Shown here: one piece after another, positions 7,030 through 16,306 of the stretch
Position numbering within the stretch: the stretch's first letter is position 1
Layout of the letters: each line of letters starts with the position of its first letter
From: Candidatus Sulfopaludibacter sp. SbA3
GTDB taxonomy: Bacteria; Acidobacteriota; Terriglobia; Bryobacterales; Bryobacteraceae
Length of the DNA stretch: 43,005 nt
Direction of reading: 5' to 3'
NCBI GenBank assembly: GCA_945893365.1
Contig: CAMDED010000058.1
Span: forward strand, 1-43,005
Program-made: the position numbers and the translations under genes
The notes under the pieces: generated by a model
What the model was told of the DNA's origin: nothing
The model's database searches: none
Seen by the model: only the letters and a program-made list of their open reading frames with translations

Positions 7030-10000
7030 ACTCGCATGTTGTTTCCTCGTCGAACTCCGGCCCCGGATGTCGTGCCGCCATCCGGAGGCTGAATCTGTTG
7101 TTCTCCCTCCCGATGCTGTCCGCGCTCGCCGCCTTGTCACTACCGGCACAGACGACTACGGGAGACATCCTGGGCTCGATCGCCGATCAATCGGGCGCAG
7201 CCATTTCCGGCGCCGCCGTAACCCTGACCAACCAGGACACCAAGGTTTCGATGGAACGGACAAGCGACGAATCGGGCGACTTCGCCTTCACCATCGTCCG
7301 GCCCGGAATCTACAGCGTGACGGCGGCAAAGGCAGGCTTCGAGCGCGTGGTTTCAAAAGACCTCCAACTGCTGGTTGGACAGCGTGTCCGCGTGAGCCTG
7401 GGGCTGCGAGTAGGCGCGGTCGCCGAAACGGTCGAGGTCACCGCGTCAGGCGTGCTTCTGGAAAGCCAGAACGCGGCGCTCGGACAGGTGATCGGACAGC
7501 GAACGATTGAGGATTTGCCTCTGAACGGGCGAAACTTCATGCAGCTCACCCAGCTCACGCCGGGCGTCATTCCATCGGCGACTTCGCGGGACAGTTCCCG
7601 CAGTTGGACCGGCCGCGAGGATACCTCGGCTTCGATTTCCGGGCAGCGTCTGGATTTCGTCAGCTTCCTTTTGGATGGCGTGGAGACGCGAGCCTCGCGT
7701 TGGGGGCAGCCCGGCATCCGGCCTTCGGTAGACGCGATTCAGGAGTTCAAAGTGCAGCGCAACACCTTCAGCGCCGAGTTCGGATTTAGCCCGGTCGCCG
7801 TAAATACAGCGCTCAAGAGCGGCGCGAACGCGTTTCATGGAACCGTGTTCGAGTTCCTGCGAAACGAACGGCTGGATGCGCGCAACTTTTTCGATCTGGC
7901 CGGGAAGAGTAGTTTCCGGCAAAACAACTTCGGCGCCACCGTGGGCGGACGGGTCATACGGGACAAGCTCTTCTTCTTCGGCAACTACGAAGGTCTGCGG
8001 CAGAGGCTGACCCGGGTCCAAAATGCCTTCTATCCAGCGCAGAATTGGCTGAAGGGAGACTTCAGTTCGCTGCGCTATGCCGATGGCTCGACGGCTCAGA
8101 TTGTGGATGCGAGCGGCGGGAATATTCCGTTTCCGAATAACCAGATTCCCGTCTCGCGGCAATCCACGGTAGCCCAGAAGCTGTCGGCTTATATTCCCGT
8201 GGCGAACGTCGCCGGCGACCCGCGCTGGAACACCACCAAGCCGGTGACGGACCCTTGGGACTGGGATCAGTATCATGGACGCTTCGATCACGTCATCTCG
8301 CCGCGCGACACGGCGTACTACCGCTTCTCGCTTGCCCAGGAGAGCAAGTTCCAGAACACGATCCATCCGCTAGGCGGAGGAAACTTCCCCCAAACCAACC
8401 GGAACCTGGCCGTATCCGAAACCCATACGTTCTCGCCAAGCGTGATCAATGAGGCGCGATTCGGATACAACCGGACCTATCTTGGGCGCTTGCCGGAGGG
8501 TGCCTTCGGTCCGGACATCGCCCGCGACCTTGGTCTGCGCAACATCACCACAATCAAGGAAATTTGGCCCGCCCAACGTCACCATGAACGCGCTCGCGGC
8601 CTTCGGAGGCAACCAGACGGCGATCTATCAGATCGAGAACATGTTCCACGCCGCCGACAACTTGAGCTGGATCCGCGGGAAGCACTCGCTGAAGATGGGC
8701 GGAGAGTTTCGGAAGTTTCTCTACCAGCAGAACACCACGGGTTGGGAAGCGCCCAAGTTCAATTTCACCGGCCAATTCAGCGTGCGTCCGGATGCCCGCG
8801 GCGCGCTGCCGCAGGGCGCGGCGGCCGCCGACTTCATGCTGGGGCACGTGTTCCGCGGCGATAGCGGAGACGGCACGGCATTTCAGGATCTGCATACTTA
8901 TTTCCTCGGCTTTTTCGCGCAGGACGACTACCGCGTGGCGAAGAACCTCACACTCAACTTCGGGATGCGCTACGAGCTTCTGCCGTCGCCGACGGATGTG
9001 AACGGCCGTATGCAGTATTTCGACTTCAACGCCAAGCAGCTCCGCCGCATCGGTGAAGCCGGCGCGCTCACGCGCCTTCACCCGACGGACCGCAACAACT
9101 TCGCTCCGCGTTTTGGTTTCGCCTACACGCCGGGCGGCGGACGCACCGTGGTCCGCGGCGGCTACGGCATCTACTACACAACGCCCTATTGGAACGACTA
9201 TCACTTCCTGGTCTGGGGGCCGCCGTACTACTCCATCACGTCCGTGTTCTCCGACCAGAACCGGCCGACGCTTGCCCTCGACCGCTTGTTCGATCCGTTC
9301 GACGTTGCGTTCGCCTGGCTGAACTCGAACGATACCGGCGCGCGCAATCCATATGTTCAGCAGTGGAGCTTCGGGCTTCAAAGAGAGGTGACGCGCACAC
9401 TGGTTCTCGAAGCCGGCTATGCCGGATCGACCTCGAAGAAGCTATCGCAGCGCAAGAATGCCAACCCCGGTTTGATTGATCCGACAGGTACCATTCCGAT
9501 TGACCGGCGCCGTGTATATCCCGGGTTGGGCGACATTCTCTACAGCTACTACGGCGGTATGGCGAATTACAACGCGCTCACGTTGAAGGCGGAGAAGCGT
9601 TACTCGCAAGGGTATTCCTTCCTTGCGGCGTATACCTTTATGAAGGCGCTCGACTGGGGCCATTCCGACAATGTGGCCATGGACGGACTGAACACCCGGC
9701 TGGAGAAAGCGATCTCCGAATACAATGCGACGCATCGCCTGGCGATCAGCTCACTTTACGAACTGCCTTTCGGCCGGGGCAAGGGACTCTGGAACAGCGG
9801 CATCGCGGGCCGCGTGCTGGAGGGATGGCAGACAAATGCCATTATCACGTTCATGTCGGGTCTTCCCGCAAACGTCACCTACGCCGGCAGGACCCCGCAG
9901 GTCGGTATCTATGGCGGCGTCCGGCCGAACCGGATTGGACCGGGAGTGTGTTCGGAGTGCCAGAGCAACATCCGTAATTCCCCTGGGCTGGGCGGTTACT

Positions 10001-10281
10001 TCCGAACTTCGGACTTTACCTTTCCCGCCCAATACACCTTTGGCGATTCGGTACGCAATGCGGTAAACGCGCCGGGGCTCAACAACTGGGACATTTCGAT
10101 CCTGAAGACGATGTCGATTCGCGAATCGCACAAGCTCCAATTCCGCGCGGAGCTTTTCAACACGTTCAACCACGCTCAGTTCTCCGGATTAGGCACGACG
10201 CTCGGCACGCCCACGTTTGGCTCGATTCTGAGCGCGCGTACGGCACGGAACATTCAAGGCGCGCTGAAATACGTGTTCTAA
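7026..10281 (+). pseudogene. Oar-like TonB-dependent receptor, interrupted by a frameshift
   Basis: This reads as one receptor of about 1,085 residues split between two frames. The first part (7026 to about 8560) has a signal peptide, a carboxypeptidase-regulatory/Cna-B-like fold (residues about 48-125, TTGDILGSIADQSGAAISG), and a plug domain (IEDLPLNGRNFMQLTQLTPG). The second part (from about 8563 to 10281) is the beta-barrel, ending in ALKYVF with an aromatic last residue. The switch is in GGAAATTTGG at 8558-8567: dropping one A from 8560-8562 restores a continuous reading through IKEFGPPNVTMNAL. That would be a one-base insertion, a sequencing error or, less likely, programmed shifting. 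The start overlaps the dehydrogenase stop. It presumably imports a large ligand for this operon. If the frameshift is an error, this is an ordinary intact CDS. Confidence 0.85.
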
Positions 10282-10292
10282 TGTGACTGGGA

Positions 10293-12770
10293 ATGGGAAC
10301 CGCTCGCTCAATCAGGAATCGAACTTGGAGGGTCGCAGTCGGGCTCCTGCTGGGCGCGGCTGCGGCGGCGCAGGGGCAGACCTTGCGCCTCGATCCGCCG
10401 GAAATTCGCCTCGCCGGCCCTGACGCGTCGCAGCAATTTCTGGCGACGTACACGGGACCCGATGGCGTTTCGGAAGATGTGACGTCGAGCGCCCGGATTC
10501 AGGTGCTCGACGCCGCGGTTCTCCAAGTCGACGCGGTCAGGATGCGGTTCACAGGCCTCGCGCCTGGCGAGGCGCGCGTCGAAGCCAGGGTTCGCGGCCT
10601 GACGGCAAAGACGGTCGTCCACGTCGGGCGGGGCGGCGGCGATATGGCCGTCCGGTTTTCGCCCGACGTCATCACGATCCTTACGATCAAAGGCTGCAAC
10701 AGTTCCAACTGCCACGGCGCAATCGCCGGGAAGAGTGGATTCAAGCTCTCTCTGTTCGGCTATGACGTGAAGGCCGACCACGACATGATGGTTAAGGCCC
10801 ACGACGGACGGCGCGTCGATCTTCAAAAGCCCGAAGACAGCCTGCTGCTCAAGAAGCCCGCGTTCGAGATTCCTCACGGTGGCGGTAAGGTGCTGCCGGT
10901 GGGATCGCACGATTATGAAACGCTTCTCAAGTGGCTGCGCCAAGGCGCCCGTCTCGATGCGAGCGGACCGACCGTCACGCGCCTGCAGATGTATCCGCCG
11001 GAACGCACCCTGATTGCCGGAAGCGGAGATCAAAGAGTGCTGGTCATCTCGCGTCTGAGCGACGGAACAACCCGCGACATGACAACCGAGGTTCGTTACG
11101 AGACCTCGAACGACGCCATTGTCAAGCTGGGCTCACCTGGGAGCTTCGCCGCGGGCGCACCCGGTTTGGCGACCATCATGGCCCGCGCTATGGGGAAGGC
11201 CGCCACGTCTCAGATCGGTTTGATCACCGCGCCGTCAGGACCGGACTTCCGCCACCCAAAGCCGCGGAATTTCATTGATGGGCTGGTTTTTGCGAAGCTC
11301 CGCCGCATGAACATTCCCGTGGCCGGGCGCAGCAGCGATGAAGAATTTCTCCGCCGTGTTTATGCCGACGCCATCGGGCGCGTTCCGAAGCCTGAAGAGC
11401 GAAAGCGATTCCTGGCCGATACCACGCCGGATCGCCGCGCGCGCCTTATCGACGAATTGCTCGATCATCCCGAATACGCCTCCTATCGCACGCTGCGTCT
11501 GGAAGATTGGTTCCGCAATACGCAGTTGTTCAGCCAGGGCCGGCCGATGGGGGTCTTCCGCTATTGGCTCAAGGACCAGGTGGAAGCGGACCGGCCCTAT
11601 GACGAACTGGTTCGGGATCTGCTCACGAGCAGCGGAGACACGGCGCGAAACCCGGCGTCCGGATTCTGGCTGCCCGTCACGGATTTCATGCTGAACAAGT
11701 TCGACGTGAAGGCCGCCACGCCCATGGTGACGCGGCTGTTTCTCGGCGTCCGAATGGAGTGCGCCGAATGCCATAACCATCCGCTTGAAAATTTCACGCA
11801 AGACGATTTCTACGGATTGGCAGCCTTCTTCGGCCAGATGCGGATCAAGATCGGACAGGGCGTGTATCGCCGTACGTGGTACCTGGATGAAACCGCCGAA
11901 GTCGAACACCCTTCGACCAAGCAACCAGTCTTGCCTAAGGTCTTGGCAGGCGAACCGCTCACCGTACCGAAAGACGACGATCGCCGCAGCCGGCTCGCCG
12001 ATTGGATGACCAGCCCCGGGAACCCTTACTTCGCGCGCGCGACCGTAAATCGCGTGTGGCACTCCTATTGGGGCACGGGAATCGTCGAGCCGTTCGATGA
12101 TTTCCGCTCCACGAACGCGCCGACGAACCCTGAACTGCTTGACGGCTTGGCGGACTACTTCATCGCAAAGAAGTTCAGCATGAAGGAACTCGACCGGGTC
12201 ATTTTCAATTCCGCCACGTATCAGTTATCTTCGAAGCTCCCTCGCACCGCCGGGTCATCCGAAGAGTTGGAGCGGCTTCTGTTCGCCCGCTACCGGCCGA
12301 GAAGGCTGCCCGCCGAGGTGTTACTCGATTCCATCAGCCAGGTAACCGGCGTCGCACAGACCTTCGGCAGCCATCCGCCGGGCACTTTGGCGAAAGACGT
12401 GGAAGTCAACGACGCCCCGTCCTACTTCCTTGCCACCTTCGGCTTCCCGCGCCGCGATTTGCTCGGACAGCGGCACGAAGCGCCCACGCTGAGCCAGGCC
12501 CTTCACCTGATGAATCGCGAAACCTTGAAGGAGAAGCTGGAACCGGACAGTAACCTGATCGGGCAACTGATCGCGAAAGGCGTCTCCGATGAAGCGATCA
12601 TTGGAGAATTCTTCGAGCGCGCTTATTCCCGGCTCCCCCGAGACGAGGAAACCGGATTGATCGTGAGCCACATGAACGAAGAAGTCCGGTCCGGGCGCTC
12701 GCGGCGCAGGACGCTGGAGAACGTCCTGCTGGTCATCCTTAACTCGAAAGAGTTCCAATTGAATCATTAG
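10293..12770 (+). CDS. PSD1-type protein: Ig-like + haem motifs + DUF1549/DUF1553
   Basis: An 825-residue exported protein. The N-terminal signal peptide is followed by a bacterial Ig-like (Big_2-like) stretch with the DPPEIRLAGP and LAPGEARVEARV strands. A haem-type motif CNSSNCH (C135, C140, H141; CxxxxCH spacing) is followed by a planctomycete/acidobacterial PSD1-like region. A second Ig-like segment follows (about residues 230-310), then the DUF1549 region (FIDGLVFAKLRRMNIPVAG, EEFLRRVYADAIGR) and the DUF1553 region. A CAECH motif (C490, C493, H494) lies between them. The only possible start is the ATG at 10293 because a stop lies just upstream. Domains of this set occur together with DUF1501 proteins in surface complexes of unknown function, and that partner is the next gene. 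Confidence 0.88.
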   Translation: MGTARSIRNRTWRVAVGLLLGAAAAAQGQTLRLDPPEIRLAGPDASQQFLATYTGPDGVSEDVTSSARIQVLDAAVLQVDAVRMRFTGLAPGEARVEARVRGLTAKTVVHVGRGGGDMAVRFSPDVITILTIKGCNSSNCHGAIAGKSGFKLSLFGYDVKADHDMMVKAHDGRRVDLQKPEDSLLLKKPAFEIPHGGGKVLPVGSHDYETLLKWLRQGARLDASGPTVTRLQMYPPERTLIAGSGDQRVLVISRLSDGTTRDMTTEVRYETSNDAIVKLGSPGSFAAGAPGLATIMARAMGKAATSQIGLITAPSGPDFRHPKPRNFIDGLVFAKLRRMNIPVAGRSSDEEFLRRVYADAIGRVPKPEERKRFLADTTPDRRARLIDELLDHPEYASYRTLRLEDWFRNTQLFSQGRPMGVFRYWLKDQVEADRPYDELVRDLLTSSGDTARNPASGFWLPVTDFMLNKFDVKAATPMVTRLFLGVRMECAECHNHPLENFTQDDFYGLAAFFGQMRIKIGQGVYRRTWYLDETAEVEHPSTKQPVLPKVLAGEPLTVPKDDDRRSRLADWMTSPGNPYFARATVNRVWHSYWGTGIVEPFDDFRSTNAPTNPELLDGLADYFIAKKFSMKELDRVIFNSATYQLSSKLPRTAGSSEELERLLFARYRPRRLPAEVLLDSISQVTGVAQTFGSHPPGTLAKDVEVNDAPSYFLATFGFPRRDLLGQRHEAPTLSQALHLMNRETLKEKLEPDSNLIGQLIAKGVSDEAIIGEFFERAYSRLPRDEETGLIVSHMNEEVRSGRSRRRTLENVLLVILNSKEFQLNH

Positions 12771-12810
12771 GAGATTCAAGAGGAGATTCAAGCGTCATAG
12801 GAGATTCAAA
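12769..12810 (+). repeat. Triple 12-bp repeat carrying three Shine-Dalgarno copies
   Basis: AGGAGATTCAAG occurs at 12769-12780 and 12781-12792, and AGGAGATTCAAA at 12799-12810, with CGTCAT between the second and third. Each unit begins with a full AGGAG. The third sits ten bases before the ATG at 12814; the others overlap and follow the TAG that ends the previous gene. This looks like a local duplication of a ribosome binding site. Confidence 0.85.
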
Positions 12811-12813
12811 CTC

Positions 12814-14073
12814 ATGTTTCAACTGAAGTCATCCCGGCGCACCTTCTTAAGCGTAGGCTCCATGGCGCTCGGCGGCCTCAGCCTCGAAGGCCTGCTGAAG
12901 GCCGCGAACCCCCGGCGCGACATCTCCTGCATTGTGCTCTTTCAGGACGGCGGCTGCTGCCAGTTGAGCTCGTGGGATCCGAAACCGGAGGCGCCGAGCG
13001 AGATTCGCGGGCGGTTCAAAGACATTCCCACGGCGATTCCGGGAGTCCACTTCGGCGAGCTTGTCGCACGCTCGGCGAAGATCGCCAACAAATTCACTGT
13101 AATCCGTTCGATGACATCCGACGTTGCGATTCACGATGTCGCCCGCCGTTACATGATGAGCGGCACCAAGCCTCGGACCGAGCTTCAGCATCCGAGCTAT
13201 GGAGCCGTGGTCAGCAAAGAACTGGGCTCGAAAAACGGGCTGCCGCCGTTCGTGGTGGTCCCCGATCGCGAGGCATCGGCTGAAGCGGGATTCCTGGGTT
13301 CGGCTTACGACCAGTTCGTCGCCGGCGATCCGAAGGCGAAGGATTTCCGGGTGAAGGACGTTGGCCTGCCCGACGGCATGACTCTCGACGAAGCGCTCTC
13401 CAATCGCAAGCTTTTGCAGGCGATCGACCGCCGGTTTGAGGCCGCGGAGCGTTCCAACCTGATCGGCGAGATGGATGAGTTCTACAAGAAAGCCTTCGAT
13501 CTGGTTTCCTCGCCTTCAACGAAGAAAGCGTTTCTCCTTCAGGACGAACCCGACGCCCTGCGCGATCGCTATGGGCGCACGACCGTTGGACAGGGCGCGC
13601 TCCTGAGCCGCCGTCTTATCGAATCCGGAGTGCGCCTGGCGAGCGTCTACCACGGCGGTTACGATACGCACACCGGGCACGAGCCACAGTATACGAAGAT
13701 ACTCCCGGAGTTCGATCAAGCGTTCTCGGCGCTGGTCGAGGATTTGGAACAACGCGGGCTTCTGGAAACGACGCTGGTCCTGGGAATCGGCGAATTCGGC
13801 CGCACGCCGAAACTGAATCCCGCCGGAGGTAGGGACCACTGGCCTGGGGTTTTCTCGATTGTGCTCGCGGGCGCGGGCGTGCCGGGCGGCCTCGTGCTCG
13901 GCAGGTCGGACTCCGCGGGTTCAGCGCCGGCCGACCGTCCAATCAAGATCGAAGATCTGGGCGCGACGGTGTACAAGATTCTTGGCATCGACGCGCACAA
14001 GACTCTCGAAGGCCCGAATCGCCCGGTACTTATCAACAAGGACGGCGTTCCAATCAAGGAGGTAGTCTCCTAA
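12814..14073 (+). CDS. DUF1501 family protein with Tat-type signal
   Basis: A 419-residue protein. The N-terminus carries a twin-arginine leader (SRRTFLSVGSMALGG, residues 7-21). The family hallmarks are in place: HPSYGAVVSKELG, the MDEFYKKAF region, the YHGGYDTHTGH segment, and near the C-terminus GIGEFGRTPKLNPAGGRDHWP. DUF1501 belongs to the alkaline phosphatase/sulfatase superfamily, but the natural substrate and even whether it is an active enzyme are not established. It follows the PSD1 gene after the triple ribosome-binding repeat and ends one base before the PPC gene, so these three are one transcriptional and translational unit. Confidence 0.9.
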   Translation: MFQLKSSRRTFLSVGSMALGGLSLEGLLKAANPRRDISCIVLFQDGGCCQLSSWDPKPEAPSEIRGRFKDIPTAIPGVHFGELVARSAKIANKFTVIRSMTSDVAIHDVARRYMMSGTKPRTELQHPSYGAVVSKELGSKNGLPPFVVVPDREASAEAGFLGSAYDQFVAGDPKAKDFRVKDVGLPDGMTLDEALSNRKLLQAIDRRFEAAERSNLIGEMDEFYKKAFDLVSSPSTKKAFLLQDEPDALRDRYGRTTVGQGALLSRRLIESGVRLASVYHGGYDTHTGHEPQYTKILPEFDQAFSALVEDLEQRGLLETTLVLGIGEFGRTPKLNPAGGRDHWPGVFSIVLAGAGVPGGLVLGRSDSAGSAPADRPIKIEDLGATVYKILGIDAHKTLEGPNRPVLINKDGVPIKEVVS

Positions 14074-14074
14074 A

Positions 14075-16264
14075 ATGCGACGCGTGTGGGCAACCTTGGC
14101 GGCCTTACCGGCGCTGTGGGCGACGCTGTGGGCAGTCGAGCCGCCGCGCATCGAAAAGGTATTTCCACTTGGCGGCCAGCGTGGAACCGACGTCGAAGTT
14201 GAGCTCTCGGGATCCGGCTTGATCAATATCGACTCCGCCGCCTTCGACTCAAACGACCTCACGTGGAAGAAGACGATCGCCGCCGGGCCGGACAAAGTTA
14301 CCGGCGTCATCTCCATCGGGTCCGCCGCCGCGCCCGGTCCACACATATTGCAACTCCGCGGTCAGGATGGGAACTCCAATTCCGTCCTGTTCAATGCGGG
14401 CCAGTTTCCCGCACGCCGGGAGTCCGAGCCGAACGATAGCCGCGAGCAAGCGCAAGTCCTGTCCGGATTCCCACTGGAGGTTTACGGGGAGCTGGCAAAC
14501 CGAAGCGAAACCGATTTCTACGCCTTCGACGCCGGGGCAGGGGAACGGCTGGCGTTCGACCTGCGATCGCTTGAGCACGGATCGAATCTGGAGTGCAAAA
14601 TGAGACTCGTCGACTCCGGCGGCAAGCCGCTCCTGTTCTCCGACGACCGCGGCGACTTTGACGAAACACCCTACCTCGAATATCGATTCACAACGAGCGG
14701 GCGTTACTACGTGCAGGTCGACCAATACCACGGCCCTCGCGCCGCTGACCCGAAAAATAACACCTACATTCTCAGGATTTCGTCGCTCCCCAAAATCAGC
14801 TTCTCATCGAACCTCGGAGGCCAAACCGGCGCCACCCTGCGCGCCCGCCTCACGGGACAGGATTTGCAGCGCATCGACCGGGTGTTTCTGACCAAAGCGA
14901 GACTGGCGGAGCACTTCCGCTTCACCTACCCGAACACAATCTCGCTCGACCTCCGCCCGGATCCGGCCACCGGAGAGCGAGTCGAAAGACTATCGGGAAG
15001 AGTGACCGGCAGCAGTCCGGACCATGCGGACGTGGAGTTCGCAATTCCATCCGGCGCTTCGACAGGACTGTGGAGGCTTTGGGGCGGCGCGCCGGAAGGT
15101 CTGATCGAGGGCGGCTTCCTCGAGATTTCCCGCGAACGCGAAGTGAGTGAGCTGGAGGTGAGTAAGCATGACGCAGGCTCCGGCGCGCCGCGCCAAGAAC
15201 CTTTGGTGATTCGCGGAGCCCTGGCGCAACCGAAGGAACGAGACCGCTTCACCTTTCCCGTACAGGCGGGCAAGACGATGCACTTCCACGTGCAATCGGC
15301 GCAACTCGGATCTCCCGCGCTCGATAGCGTGCTCGAATTGCACGACGCAAAGGGAAAGCTCCTCGCCGCGAATGACGACGTCGTCACGGGCGCGGCGTCC
15401 TTCGGCAATCCGGACAGCAGCCTTTTCTATACGCCGAAGGAAGATGGACCGATCCAGCTCACCATTCGCGATCGCCTCGGCCGCGGTGGCGCATCCTATG
15501 CGTACCGCCTCCACGCCGCGTATCAAAGACCTCTATTCCAACTCTGGACGCTTCCCGACAATGTGATCGTAGAGCGCAGCGGCTCCGTGGAATTCAAAGT
15601 TCGAATGGCCCGCGAAGAAGGCTTCGATAAGGAGGAGGTTGAAGTGTGGGTGGAGGGACTGCCCGCCGGAGTGACGGCACAGCCCGCGAAGTTTCGCGCC
15701 GATCAGGCTTGGGAATTGGGTGGCGATGGCTTGCAGATGATCACGCCCGAATTGGCGCTCTCGATCCAGGCGTCCGCCTCGCTTCCCGTGGGTACGTACG
15801 CCTTTCAAGTAAAGGGCGCGGCGGGGAATGAGAAAGACGATCCGCAACGGCGAGTCGTAAGCGCGCAGTCGAATCTCCTGATCGGACCGCTAACGAACCT
15901 GTTTAACTTTGTCCGCAGACCGCTGCCGGGTATCACGCTGACGGTGGTCGAGCCGCTCGCGGCCAAGCTTACGCCAAAAGTATCGACTTTGGCTTTGACG
16001 ATTGGAGAGGAGCAAGCCATGGAAATCGCTCTCTCCTCGCTGCCTGAGTCGATTCCCATTGAGCTGAAGGGTTTGCCCGAAGGTGTTAGCGCCCGCTTGG
16101 CAACGCGGGACGCGACGCGCGCCGTCTTCCGGCTGACGCCCACGGCCGCGGTTCCGGCTCCTTTCCGGCTCACGCCGGCCGCGAACCTGGGCACGCGCTG
16201 GGCGGCCGGAAACGCCGTCCAGGTGACTGTGTTGCGAAAGAACCTGGTGGCCGGCTCGCGGTAG
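14075..16264 (+). CDS. Exported PPC-domain protein, multi-domain beta-rich
   Basis: A 729-residue exported protein. A signal peptide is followed by an IPT/TIG-like first domain (residues about 23-110, KVFPLGGQRGTDVEVELSG). At least two bacterial pre-peptidase C-terminal (PPC) modules follow: residues about 110-230 (ESEPNDSREQAQ, ETDFYAFDAGAGERLAFDL, DDRGDFDETPYLEYRF, GRYYVQVDQYHG) and about 370-480 (ERDRFTFPVQAGKTMHFHVQ, ASFGNPDSSLFYTPKEDG). No protease domain is present, so it is more likely an adhesive or structural partner than an enzyme. It starts one base after the DUF1501 stop; GGAGG at about 14058-14062 is its ribosome binding site. The trio PSD1, DUF1501 and PPC recurs in planctomycetes and acidobacteria. 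Confidence 0.82.
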   Translation: MRRVWATLAALPALWATLWAVEPPRIEKVFPLGGQRGTDVEVELSGSGLINIDSAAFDSNDLTWKKTIAAGPDKVTGVISIGSAAAPGPHILQLRGQDGNSNSVLFNAGQFPARRESEPNDSREQAQVLSGFPLEVYGELANRSETDFYAFDAGAGERLAFDLRSLEHGSNLECKMRLVDSGGKPLLFSDDRGDFDETPYLEYRFTTSGRYYVQVDQYHGPRAADPKNNTYILRISSLPKISFSSNLGGQTGATLRARLTGQDLQRIDRVFLTKARLAEHFRFTYPNTISLDLRPDPATGERVERLSGRVTGSSPDHADVEFAIPSGASTGLWRLWGGAPEGLIEGGFLEISREREVSELEVSKHDAGSGAPRQEPLVIRGALAQPKERDRFTFPVQAGKTMHFHVQSAQLGSPALDSVLELHDAKGKLLAANDDVVTGAASFGNPDSSLFYTPKEDGPIQLTIRDRLGRGGASYAYRLHAAYQRPLFQLWTLPDNVIVERSGSVEFKVRMAREEGFDKEEVEVWVEGLPAGVTAQPAKFRADQAWELGGDGLQMITPELALSIQASASLPVGTYAFQVKGAAGNEKDDPQRRVVSAQSNLLIGPLTNLFNFVRRPLPGITLTVVEPLAAKLTPKVSTLALTIGEEQAMEIALSSLPESIPIELKGLPEGVSARLATRDATRAVFRLTPTAAVPAPFRLTPAANLGTRWAAGNAVQVTVLRKNLVAGSR

Positions 16265-16306
16265 TCCGGGCGCTGAGCCTAAGCCCGGCGCGCTACAATG
16301 CGAGTC

